A stretch of 64,000 nt of DNA, taken from positions 1,473,914 through 1,537,913 of the forward strand of contig NZ_QKNS01000001.1 of NCBI RefSeq assembly GCF_003231285.1, read 5' to 3'. The stretch is from Hymenobacter sediminis (GTDB lineage Bacteria; Bacteroidota; Bacteroidia; Cytophagales; Hymenobacteraceae). This document shows, one piece after another, positions 57,024-64,000 of this stretch (positions within the stretch are counted from its first letter, which is position 1; the number at the start of each line of letters is the position of its first letter). The position numbers and the translations under genes are program-made. A model generated the notes under the pieces. The model ran no database searches. It saw only the letters and a program-made list of their open reading frames with translations, and was not told the origin of the DNA.

Positions 57024-57064
57024 CAACAAAAAAGCCCATACGACAAGTAAGGGCTTTTTTGTTG
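57024..57064. terminator. Terminator between tig and clpP
   Basis: CAACAAAAAAGCCC (57024-57037) pairs with GGGCTTTTTTGTTG (57051-57064); 13-base loop. Minus-strand reading ends tig. Confidence 0.85.
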
Positions 57065-57089
57065 GTCTGAAAACCAAAAATGTTAGCGG

Positions 57090-58418
57090 TTAGCCAGCAT
57101 TTTGATTGCGGAAGTCCTCGGCCGTAATCGGGTTGTCATTAACAACAACTTTGCCGCGTAGGTTTTCCAGCACTTTCTCTGCCAGAATGGCCTCATACTC
57201 GTTCACGTAGTTCTTGCCGTTCTCCTGACGTAGGAAGTTGTCAGCAAAGCCGCGTACCGATTCTTCCAGTTCCGGCGTCATTTCCATGTTGAACTGACCC
57301 AGGATCTTCTGCATCGTGCGGTCCACGATTTCCTCGTTCGATACTTTCAGCTCTTGAGCTTCCACTACCTTGTTGCGGATCAGGGACCACTTCAGCTCCT
57401 TCTCGTAGTCTTCGTAGTGCTCTTCAATTTGCTCAGTAGTCAGCTTGCCTTCGTTGGCACGCAGCAACCACTTCTTGAAGAACTCCTTCGGCAGCTCAAT
57501 AGTGGTGTTTTCGAGCATCTTGTCGATGATCTGACGGTTCACCAGGTTGTCAGCTTCCCGGTCGTAGTTCTCTTGTACCGTCGAGCGAACCTTCTCATCG
57601 AAGTCTTCTTTCGAGGTTACGATGTCCTTACCGAATACTTTATCGAACAGCTCTTGGTTGAACTCAGCCGGAACCGAACGCTGGATTTTACCCACCGTCA
57701 GCACGTACTCGCCTTCAATAGCTTCGGCTTCTTCCTTGCTCAGGCCCGAGAAGTTACGAATAGCCGTCAGGTCGCCGTCGAAAGCGTTTTTCAGATCGAA
57801 GGTTACTTCGTCGTCTGTCTTAACGCCTACAAATTTGTCAGCATCGTTCTTCAGCTTGTTGGTAGGTAGCAACACTACCCGGCCTTCGCCTTCTTCACCA
57901 ACTTTTTTCAGCTTGCCAGAAATGTAGTCACCAGCTTCAGCCGTTTCGGGCTCCGTAGTTTCACCGAACTGACGCTCCAACTGCTCGTAGGTTTCGCTGA
58001 GGGTGTTCTCGTCGAGCTCCACTTTGTGGCGGTCAACCGAAACAGCCTGGTCAGCGGGCAACTCAAACTCGGGCAGCAGGCCCAGTTCAAATTGGAAGGT
58101 GTAGTCTTTCTGGTTGTCGAAATCTACGTCCGTGGGTACGGGTAGGGGCTCGCCCAGAATCCGGAGGTTGTTCTCCTTGATATAGTCATCAACCGACTTG
58201 CCCAGCAAGGCGTTGATTTCATCAACCAGAATGCCTTTGCCATACATTTTGCGCACCAGCGTTACCGGCACCTTACCCGGGCGGAACCCTTTGATCTGCG
58301 CCTTTTTGCTGTATTCTTTCAGCTTGCTCTCCACGGCGGGAGCGTAGTCGGCCTCCGTGAGGGTTACTGTCAGGATGGCATTCAGCTGGTCGTCTTTCTT
58401 GTCGAGGGTAATGTCCAA
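57090..58418 (-). CDS. tig: Trigger factor
   Basis: 442 residues from a TTG at 58418 (decoded LDITLDKKDDQL). The N-terminal ribosome-binding domain starts here: IKGFRPGKVPVTLVRKMYG holds the GFRxGK-type ribosome-docking signature (in parts: GFRPGKVP). An ATG-free longer frame runs up to 58583 but crosses the tRNA-Leu, so it cannot be the real start. The middle FKBP-type domain is weak here (EAGDYISGKLKKVG, KLKNDADKFVGV). The C-terminal helical chaperone domain follows (NRQIIDKMLENTTIELPKEF, EKELKWSLIRNKVVEAQELK). It folds nascent chains at the ribosome exit. It precedes clpP-clpX as in many bacteria. Confidence 0.93.
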   Translation of the reverse strand: MDITLDKKDDQLNAILTVTLTEADYAPAVESKLKEYSKKAQIKGFRPGKVPVTLVRKMYGKGILVDEINALLGKSVDDYIKENNLRILGEPLPVPTDVDFDNQKDYTFQFELGLLPEFELPADQAVSVDRHKVELDENTLSETYEQLERQFGETTEPETAEAGDYISGKLKKVGEEGEGRVVLLPTNKLKNDADKFVGVKTDDEVTFDLKNAFDGDLTAIRNFSGLSKEEAEAIEGEYVLTVGKIQRSVPAEFNQELFDKVFGKDIVTSKEDFDEKVRSTVQENYDREADNLVNRQIIDKMLENTTIELPKEFFKKWLLRANEGKLTTEQIEEHYEDYEKELKWSLIRNKVVEAQELKVSNEEIVDRTMQKILGQFNMEMTPELEESVRGFADNFLRQENGKNYVNEYEAILAEKVLENLRGKVVVNDNPITAEDFRNQNAG

Positions 58419-58544
58419 AACGGGTCGTCGGTTAAGGGTACTACGAGTGGTGTCAGTGTCGGGCAAAAAACCCGGATAAAAAGAAACCCCCAACGGGTGG
58501 GTTGAGGGTTTAAAAGCGGTTTTCTGCTGAAAACCAGAAATAAG

Positions 58545-58626
58545 TGCGGATGGAGGGACTCGAACCCACACGCCTTGCGGCACCAGATCCTAAGTCTGGC
58601 ACGTCTACCAATTTCGCCACATCCGC
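58545..58626 (-). tRNA. tRNA-Leu(UAG)
   Basis: Reverse complement begins GCGGATGTGGCGAAATTGGT and ends CTCCATCCGCA, so a 7-bp acceptor stem closes (GCGGATG/CATCCGC). The anticodon stem CCAGA/TCTGG encloses the loop CTTAGGA, giving anticodon TAG, read Leu (CUA). The long variable arm (about GCCGCAAGGCG) is typical of class II tRNAs. The discriminator A is at 58545. No CCA is encoded. It stands just upstream of tig on the same strand. Confidence 0.95.
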
Positions 58627-58652
58627 ATCGGAGGCCAACTGCCTCGGGGCCG

Positions 58653-58683
58653 CAAAACTACACAAGCGAAATTTAAAAACAAG
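58653..58683 (-). promoter_or_regulatory. Promoter of tRNA-Leu
   Basis: On the minus strand CTTG (58680-58683), 19-base spacer, TAGTTTTG (58653-58660), a full TAnnTTTG match. The tRNA's 5' end is 26 bases further on. It may also supply trigger factor. Confidence 0.7.
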
Positions 58684-58944
58684 CGGGTTTAGCAAATTAA
58701 GCTCAATAGTTGCGCATTCTTTTTAGGAAAAACAGGCCTGTGAGCCAGCTAAACCGCAAATTCATCGAAAAACTAAGTGTGTAACGCCTAACAATAGTAT
58801 TCTGCACCAACCTAGCCGAAGCTATGTTCTATAGGGGCTACCCCCTTTATGGATTCATATCTCAGAGAGGGGTAGCCAAGCTTCCGCCTCAAGCCGTACC
58901 TTAGCAAGCAAGTATTTCGGTGCCTCCGGCACTGCCCGCGTACC

Positions 58945-61152
58945 ATGTCCACTGTCATCGACCCTGAAGTAGAGCGCCAAGAAATTCTGCGCCACTACCG
59001 CCGCCTGCTCCGCACCGCTAAGCCTTATTTAAAGGAAGGCGATGCTAAGCTAATTAAGAAAGCTTTCAACACTTCTCTGGAAGCGCATAAGGAGATGCGC
59101 CGCAAGTCTGGGGAGCCTTATATCCTGCACCCCTTGGCTGTTGCCCAAATTGTGGTGGAGGAAATTGGGCTGGGTACTACCAGTATTGTGGCCGCGCTGC
59201 TCCATGATGTGGTAGAGGATACACCCTGGGAAGTAGCCGATGTAGAGCGGGAGTTCGGGCCCAAGGTGGCACGCATTGTGGATGGGCTGACCAAGATTTC
59301 CGGAGTCTTCGACTACGGCACCTCTGAGCAAGCCGAGAACTTCCGGAAAATGCTGCTTACGCTTTCCGATGATGTGCGCGTTATCCTGATCAAGCTCGCC
59401 GACCGCCTGCATAACATGCGGACTCTGGATTCAATGCCGCGGCACAAGCAGCTGAAGATTGCCTCGGAAACCATCTACCTCTACGCTCCGCTAGCTCACC
59501 GCCTGGGTCTTTATACCATCAAAACGGAGCTGGAAGATCTTTATCTGAAGTATACGGACACCGAAATTTACACGGAGCTAGTAAACCGTGTACGGCAAAG
59601 CCGTGCCGCCCGGAACCGCTTTATCAAGGAGTTCGTGCAGCCAATCGATGAGGAGCTGAAGGCGCAGGGGTTTCAGTACGAGGTGAAGGGTAGGCCAAAA
59701 AGCATCTATTCCATCCTCAGAAAGATGCGTAAGCAGAATATTACCTTCGATGAGGTATATGATCTGTTTGCCATTCGCGTCATTCTGGATGTGCCGCCGG
59801 AGCAGGAAAAAGCGGCTTGCTGGCAGGTGTATTCCGTTGTAACGGATTTCTACCAGCCAAATCCTGACCGGTTACGCGACTGGGTCAGCACACCCAAGGC
59901 CAATGGCTATGAATCGTTGCATACTACCGTTATGTCGCGCACAGGGCAATGGGTAGAAGTGCAGATTCGCTCCCGCCGTATGGACGATATTGCCGAGAAA
60001 GGCTATGCAGCACACTGGAAGTACAAAGACAGCGGTACTGTCCAGCCCGAATCTACCCTTGAGTCGTGGATCAACAAGGTCCGGGAGATGCTCGAAACCA
60101 ATAATTCCAGTGCTCTGGAGTTCATGGACGAGTTCCGCCAGAACCTGTTCGTAAAAGAAGTATACGCCTTCACTCCTAAAGGCAAACTGGTTATTCTGCC
60201 AGATAAGGCGACTGCGCTCGATTTTGCGTTCGAGATTCACTCGCACATTGGCTTACAGTGTCTCGGGGCTAAAGTAAACCAGAAGCTGCAGCCGCTCAGC
60301 TACCAGTTGCGTAACGGCGACCAGGTCGAGATTCTGACCTCGCATAAGCAGAAGCCTACTGAGGAATGGCTTCAGTACGTTACTACTTCAAAGGCCCGTA
60401 CTCGGATAAAGGACTGGCTCCGCGACGATAAGCGCAATAAGGCGGAAGATGGCCGCTTCATCATTGAGAAGCGCTTAGAGCTGCTAGGCATAGAGTATTC
60501 TCAGGAGAATCTGAATCGGTTACTTGCACATTTTAATACCAGCAATCCGCAGGAGTTCTTTTACAGGGTAGCTATTGGGCAGGTCGATGGTCGCGAAATT
60601 CAAAAGCACCTTTTTGACTCCAATGTAGAAGCGCCCCGCCTACCCTCTATGCTGGAGCCAAAGGCCTTTGACCATGAGGTGCAGAAAGTGCGCGGCGTAA
60701 ATGCCAACATGCTGGTTATTGGGGAGCAAACAAACAAGTTTGATTATAGCATTGCTCCCTGTTGCAACCCCATACCGGGCGATGATGTGTTTGGGTTTGA
60801 AACGGAGCAAGGCATTGTGATTCACCGGACGTCTTGTCCGAAGGCCGTGCAGATGATGTCGAACTATGGCAACCGCATTGTGCGTGCGAAATGGACGGAG
60901 CAGCTAGAATTAGCTTTCCTAGCTGGCATTCGCATTAAAGGTTCTGATAGGGTAGGGCTAGTGAACGACGTAACCCGCATTATCAGCAATAGCCTTAAAG
61001 TAAACATGCGTTCCATCACCATCGACTCCAACGACGGAATGTTTGAAGGACAGATTATGGTATTTGTGAATGACACAGACCATTTAACTAAGCTTATTCA
61101 ACGTCTGTCCAAGGTGAACGGGGTGCTGCTCGTTGAACGCTTTGACTCATAG
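58945..61152 (+). CDS. Bifunctional (p)ppGpp synthetase/hydrolase (RelA/SpoT family)
   Basis: 735 residues. HD hydrolase domain at about 45-195: HPLAVAQIVVEEIGLG and AALLHDVVEDTPWE (His-Asp pair at about 85-86). Synthetase domain at about 245-360: GRPKSIYSILRKMRKQ, YDLFAIRVILD, RDWVSTPKANGYESLHTTVM (in parts: STPKANGYESLHT, ATP/GTP site). TGS domain at about 400-460 (VYAFTPKGKLVILPDKATAL) and ACT domain at the end (IRIKGSDRVGLVNDVTRIIS). Both active sites look intact, so it should make and degrade the alarmone ppGpp in the stringent response. A TACCTTAG box lies at 58897-58904. Single gene. Confidence 0.97.
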   Translation: MSTVIDPEVERQEILRHYRRLLRTAKPYLKEGDAKLIKKAFNTSLEAHKEMRRKSGEPYILHPLAVAQIVVEEIGLGTTSIVAALLHDVVEDTPWEVADVEREFGPKVARIVDGLTKISGVFDYGTSEQAENFRKMLLTLSDDVRVILIKLADRLHNMRTLDSMPRHKQLKIASETIYLYAPLAHRLGLYTIKTELEDLYLKYTDTEIYTELVNRVRQSRAARNRFIKEFVQPIDEELKAQGFQYEVKGRPKSIYSILRKMRKQNITFDEVYDLFAIRVILDVPPEQEKAACWQVYSVVTDFYQPNPDRLRDWVSTPKANGYESLHTTVMSRTGQWVEVQIRSRRMDDIAEKGYAAHWKYKDSGTVQPESTLESWINKVREMLETNNSSALEFMDEFRQNLFVKEVYAFTPKGKLVILPDKATALDFAFEIHSHIGLQCLGAKVNQKLQPLSYQLRNGDQVEILTSHKQKPTEEWLQYVTTSKARTRIKDWLRDDKRNKAEDGRFIIEKRLELLGIEYSQENLNRLLAHFNTSNPQEFFYRVAIGQVDGREIQKHLFDSNVEAPRLPSMLEPKAFDHEVQKVRGVNANMLVIGEQTNKFDYSIAPCCNPIPGDDVFGFETEQGIVIHRTSCPKAVQMMSNYGNRIVRAKWTEQLELAFLAGIRIKGSDRVGLVNDVTRIISNSLKVNMRSITIDSNDGMFEGQIMVFVNDTDHLTKLIQRLSKVNGVLLVERFDS

Positions 61153-61302
61153 TGGAGCCTTAAAAAGTTTTAAGAAAAGCGGGAAGTATAAAACGGTACA
61201 AATAAAGGGGTGATCAGGAGTATGGGTGTGTGAAGCTGATTAATAATCATGCAAACTTCTCCCAAACCTACTGGTTCTTACTCCTTATAATAGAGCATCA
61301 AA

Positions 61303-61794
61303 ATGTCCGTCACTGAGAAGCACTTAGATAAAGAGAAATTTGAGGAGGTGAAGAAGATTTTCACTGCTTACCTCGAAAATAAAGGTCTGCGTAAAACTTC
61401 TGAACGGTATGCCATTTTGGAGGAAATCTACTCCCGTACTGGCCACTTCGATGTAGAGGAGCTATATGCCGGCATGAAGGAGCAAGGACTGCAGGTAAGC
61501 CGTGCTACGGTATATAATACGCTTGATCTGCTAGTGGAGCATGGCCTGGTAAGCAAGCACCAGTTTGGCCGCAACCTTGCCCAGTACGAGAAGAGCTATG
61601 GTTATCGTCAGCATGACCACGTCATCTGTACTGAGTGCCACAAAGTGGTTGAGTTCTGTGACCCGCGCATTCACGGCATCCAGACTATGGTAGGGGAGTT
61701 ACTCAACTTCCATATCTTGCACCACTCTTTGAACCTATACGGCGTGTGCGGCGACTGCCGCGCCAAAGCCGCTGCCCGCTCTTTAGCCGAATGA
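61303..61794 (+). CDS. Fur-family transcription regulator
   Basis: 163 residues. Winged-helix N-half: [40 protein letters not shown] (in parts: [13 protein letters not shown] is the recognition helix). C-half with the metal sites: [20 protein letters not shown] (His plus CxxC) and GVCGDCRAK (second CxxC). These mark a Fur/PerR/Zur-type protein; which metal or peroxide it senses cannot be told. The stop overlaps the next gene (ATGA), so it is coupled to the STAS gene. Confidence 0.93.
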   Translation: MSVTEKHLDKEKFEEVKKIFTAYLENKGLRKTSERYAILEEIYSRTGHFDVEELYAGMKEQGLQVSRATVYNTLDLLVEHGLVSKHQFGRNLAQYEKSYGYRQHDHVICTECHKVVEFCDPRIHGIQTMVGELLNFHILHHSLNLYGVCGDCRAKAAARSLAE

Positions 61795-62138
61795 AAACTG
61801 ACACCGCCGTCCGCGACGGCATCCTCTTCGTGCGCCTCTCCGGTGATTTAATAGGTAGCCCCGATACTCAGCAGCTCCTGCAAAGTGTCGATCAGCACCT
61901 CGGTGATGAGCTTCGCCATTGCACTGTCGATTTGTCAAGCATCCGTTACATCAATAGCACTGGTATCGGTGTGCTGGTGTCCTTGCTAACCAAATTTCGC
62001 AGTCGCGGTGGCGAGATGATGCTAATCAACCCTGCTGACCACCCACGCAAAATGTTGGCTCTAACCAAGCTGAATGCCATATTCTCCATTGCAGACGATG
62101 AACAATCGGCTGCTCAACAATTGAAAGCTGCGAACTAA
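61791..62138 (+). CDS. STAS-domain protein, anti-sigma-factor antagonist-like
   Basis: 115 residues from the ATG at 61791 that overlaps the fur stop (ATGA). STAS pattern: [20 protein letters not shown], then [20 protein letters not shown], in which the conserved Ser in INSTGIG is the usual phosphorylation site of SpoIIAA-like proteins. [20 protein letters not shown] follows. Such proteins release sigma factors from anti-sigma factors or sense other signals. The stop overlaps the purA start (TAATG). Partners unknown. Confidence 0.88.
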   Translation: MKTDTAVRDGILFVRLSGDLIGSPDTQQLLQSVDQHLGDELRHCTVDLSSIRYINSTGIGVLVSLLTKFRSRGGEMMLINPADHPRKMLALTKLNAIFSIADDEQSAAQQLKAAN

Positions 62139-63409
62139 TGCCCGTTGATGTACTAGTAGGATTACAGTGGGGGGATGAAGGCAAAGGCAAAATTGTCGAT
62201 GTACTGGCCCCTACCTACGATGTAGTAGCCCGCTTCCAGGGTGGCCCTAATGCTGGTCACACCCTCACTTTCGATGGTATCAAGCATGTACTGCACCAAG
62301 TGCCATCCGGGATTTTCCACCCTCACATTATTAATGTAGTAGGTAATGGCGTGGTCTTGGACCCCGTTGTGTTCCGGCAGGAGCTCCAAAAGCTTACAGA
62401 TAGAGGTGTAGATTGGAGCAGCAACCTATACGTTTCTCGCAAGGCCCAACTGATTCTACCCTCGCACCGCGCGCTGGATCGTATCAGTGAGGAGGCTCGT
62501 GGGGGTAGCAAAATAGGTTCTACTCTTAAAGGCATTGGTCCTACCTACCAAGATAAGATTGGGCGCACTGGACTGCGTGTAGGTGATATTCTTCTTCCCG
62601 ACTTTCAGCAACGTTACCAAGATGCTGTTGCGCGTCATGCTACCCTGGCTGAATTCCACGGCCGCGGCCTCGAAATCGAAGAATTCGAGGCCGATTTCTT
62701 TTCCGCCGTTGAATTCCTTCGCACCCTACAGCTTGCCGATACAGAGTACTTGCTCAATGATTTGCTGAAGCAAGGCAAAAACGTGTTGGCAGAAGGTGCG
62801 CAAGGCTCTATGCTGGATATCGATTTCGGTACCTACCCCTTCGTTACATCTTCTAGTACCATCGTGGCCGGGGCATGCACTGGGCTAGGAATAGCGCCTC
62901 GCCATATCAATAAGGTCTACGGCATCAGTAAAGCATACTGTACCCGGGTTGGCAGTGGTCCTTTCCCCACTGAGCTTCACGACGAGGTAGGGGAGCAAAT
63001 ACGTGCAGCCGGTCGGGAATTCGGTGCTACAACCGGACGCCCCCGCCGCTGCGGCTGGATCGATCTGCCGGCCCTACGGTACAGTATCATGCTCAATGGT
63101 GTTACCGAAATACATCTAATGAAGGCTGACGTCTTAGATGATTTCGATGAAATCCGAGTGTGCACCCACTATCAGCTCCCTAACGGCGAACAAACAGATC
63201 ATCTGCCTGACCACGGAGACCTTCAGAATCTAAAGCCCGTGTACATTAGCTTACCAGGCTGGCGTACCGAACTGCAGTCGATTACTAACACAGAAGCGCT
63301 GCCGCAGCAACTGCTAGAATATATCAATTTCCTGGAGCAGAAGCTTGAGGTACCTGTAAGCATTGTAAGTGTTGGCCCTGATAGAGTAAGTACACTGCAT
63401 CTTAACTAG
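62138..63409 (+). CDS. purA: Adenylosuccinate synthetase
   Basis: 423 residues. Family marks: VLVGLQWGDEGKGKIVDVL at the start (GTP-binding GDEGKGK, about 13-19), FQGGPNAGHTLTFDG (NAGHT), GSKIGSTLKGIGPTYQDKIGRTGLRVGD (in parts: STLKGIGPTYQDK), VLAEGAQGSMLDIDFGTYPF (AQGxxLDxDFGTYP), YCTRVGSGPFPTEL, TGRPRRCGWIDLPALR, and KADVLDDFDEIRVCTHY. It makes adenylosuccinate from IMP in AMP synthesis. Its ATG shares a base with the STAS stop; the trio fur-STAS-purA is translationally coupled. Confidence 0.98.
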   Translation: MPVDVLVGLQWGDEGKGKIVDVLAPTYDVVARFQGGPNAGHTLTFDGIKHVLHQVPSGIFHPHIINVVGNGVVLDPVVFRQELQKLTDRGVDWSSNLYVSRKAQLILPSHRALDRISEEARGGSKIGSTLKGIGPTYQDKIGRTGLRVGDILLPDFQQRYQDAVARHATLAEFHGRGLEIEEFEADFFSAVEFLRTLQLADTEYLLNDLLKQGKNVLAEGAQGSMLDIDFGTYPFVTSSSTIVAGACTGLGIAPRHINKVYGISKAYCTRVGSGPFPTELHDEVGEQIRAAGREFGATTGRPRRCGWIDLPALRYSIMLNGVTEIHLMKADVLDDFDEIRVCTHYQLPNGEQTDHLPDHGDLQNLKPVYISLPGWRTELQSITNTEALPQQLLEYINFLEQKLEVPVSIVSVGPDRVSTLHLN

Positions 63410-63414
63410 ATTTT

Positions 63415-63470
63415 CCTGTAAGAAACTACAAAAGCCGCTCAATTGAGCGGCTTTTGTAGTTTCTTACAGG
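63415..63470. terminator. 56-bp perfect palindrome after purA
   Basis: 63415-63442 is exactly complementary to 63443-63470, no spacer; the centre is CTCAATTGAG and the arms contain AAAAGCCGCTC. It starts 5 bases after the purA stop, and T-runs occur inside the arms. Confidence 0.88.
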
Positions 63471-63574
63471 TTTCATAAATCAAAAGACGTATGTATGGAA
63501 CATTTTTTCACCACGTAAGTGTTTGCCCTTCTGCTGCCTAGCACAAGCCGCCCAGCCTTAAGAGGTGCCTGAAA

Positions 63575-63626
63575 CGAAAAAAGATGGGGCAGGGTTTGGA
63601 AAAGCGCGTGGCATGGTGCACTTTTG
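63575..63626 (+). promoter_or_regulatory. Tandem promoter unit 1 (probably rRNA)
   Basis: A-tract CGAAAAAAG (63575-63583), TTTG (63595-63598), 20-base spacer, CACTTTTG (63619-63626), then ...AATCCGAAACGCGGAGG. Confidence 0.6.
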
Positions 63627-63687
63627 CACTCCCAATCCGAAACGCGGAGGGGACCAGCGGCGAGAGTACAGTGCTCTAGCCGGTAGT

Positions 63688-63743
63688 CGAAAAAAAAGTT
63701 TGCCTGCGGGCTTGCGAAAGTGAAATGAGGTGTGCTACCTTTG
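63688..63743 (+). promoter_or_regulatory. Tandem promoter unit 2 (probably rRNA)
   Basis: A-tract CGAAAAAAAAGTTT (63688-63701), TTGC (63712-63715), 20-base spacer, TACCTTTG (63736-63743), then a CCGGAAGCGGAG motif. Confidence 0.75.
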
Positions 63744-63874
63744 CACCCCGATTCAGCCGGAAGCGGAGCCCGACCCCGAAAGGAGGCTTGGGAAAAGCCA
63801 AGAACCAGCACCCCACCCCTTGCCTCTGATACAGCGGTAAAAGCGGGGTAGCCGCCCACCAGGGCGCCAAAAAG

Positions 63875-63930
63875 CGAAAAAAAGTTTTGTGGTCTGGAAC
63901 TTGGAAAAAGCAAAAAGCTGTTTACCTTTG
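63875..63930 (+). promoter_or_regulatory. Tandem promoter unit 3 (probably rRNA)
   Basis: A-tract CGAAAAAAAGTTTT (63875-63888), TTGG (63901-63904), 18-base spacer, TACCTTTG (63923-63930), then TCAATCGGAAGCCGG. Confidence 0.75.
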
Positions 63931-63980
63931 CAGCCCGCTTCAATCGGAAGCCGGCACTAAGTACTGAGAAGAAAACGCTT

Positions 63981-64000
63981 CGAAAAAAGTTTTTCTCTTG
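63981..64000 (+). promoter_or_regulatory. Start of a possible fourth promoter unit, cut by window edge
   Basis: CGAAAAAAGTTTTT at 63981-63994 matches the A-tract that opens units 2 and 3; the -33 and -7 boxes would lie beyond the window. Confidence 0.45.

Noticed and set aside
58510..58695. Small frame over the tRNA-Leu
   Set aside because: It overlaps the tRNA and its promoter completely.
63473..63943. 156-codon minus-strand frame near the right edge
   Set aside because: It runs across the three tandem promoters and shows no conserved domain.

Overview
The window is one stretch of a GC-rich Bacteroidota chromosome, most probably Hymenobacter or a close relative in the Hymenobacteraceae. 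Four things point there: SusC/SusD outer-membrane pairs, a type IX secretion (T9SS) C-terminal sorting domain, many TonB-type and lipobox proteins, and promoters of the Bacteroidota type (TTG near -33, TAnnTTTG near -7) with little or no Shine-Dalgarno. The genus is inferred; no 16S gene lies inside the window.

Layout. 1-4.2 kb: an edge-cut alpha/beta hydrolase, a T9SS-sorted protein, a rhomboid protease beside a membrane protein with the same N-terminal module, and two small disordered proteins. 4.4-14.5 kb: an exported GHL10-type glycosyl hydrolase, a SusC-SusD-lipoprotein operon on the minus strand, a NagX/HGSNAT-like acyltransferase and a DUF2059 protein. 14.7-22.4 kb: an acyl-CoA ligase, a redoxin-DUF3738 fusion, a GH3/beta-lactamase-fold fusion and a PhoD-like phosphatase. 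22.5-27.8 kb: a probable metal-uptake operon (Cys-motif protein, TonB receptor, PepSY membrane protein, lipoprotein). 28.0-33.0 kb: a SAM riboswitch, a very short ORF ending in a Cys/Met-rich stretch, then a second SusC/SusD pair. 33.2-47.6 kb: M14 peptidase, exported superoxide dismutase, short-chain dehydrogenase, Na+/H+ antiporter, DUF885 peptidase, a Gly-Thr-Thr repeat lipoprotein and several small enzymes. 47.8-54.7 kb: an FAD protein, HldD, an iron-chelate/B12-type ABC binding protein and permease, a QueD-like enzyme, LpxB and an AT-rich orphan. 54.8-63.4 kb: housekeeping genes clpX, clpP, tig, tRNA-Leu, relA/spoT, fur, a STAS protein and purA. 63.5-64.0 kb: no gene, but at least three tandem strong promoters that very probably drive an rRNA operon starting beyond the window.

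How the parts work together. The two SusC/D pairs import nutrients across the outer membrane. The second pair appears to answer to sulfur status twice, through S-adenosylmethionine binding and possibly through translation of a Cys/Met-rich leader peptide; this is the best candidate for an undescribed system here. HldD and LpxB serve lipopolysaccharide synthesis. Trigger factor, ClpP and ClpX form the usual protein quality-control cluster, although each appears to have its own terminator.

Intergenic DNA is also structured. There are two families of dispersed inverted repeats without transposase, many terminators with very long perfect arms (including 80-bp and 56-bp palindromes with no spacer), and several genes whose start codon lies only 4-5 bases after the -7 box, which suggests leaderless mRNAs.
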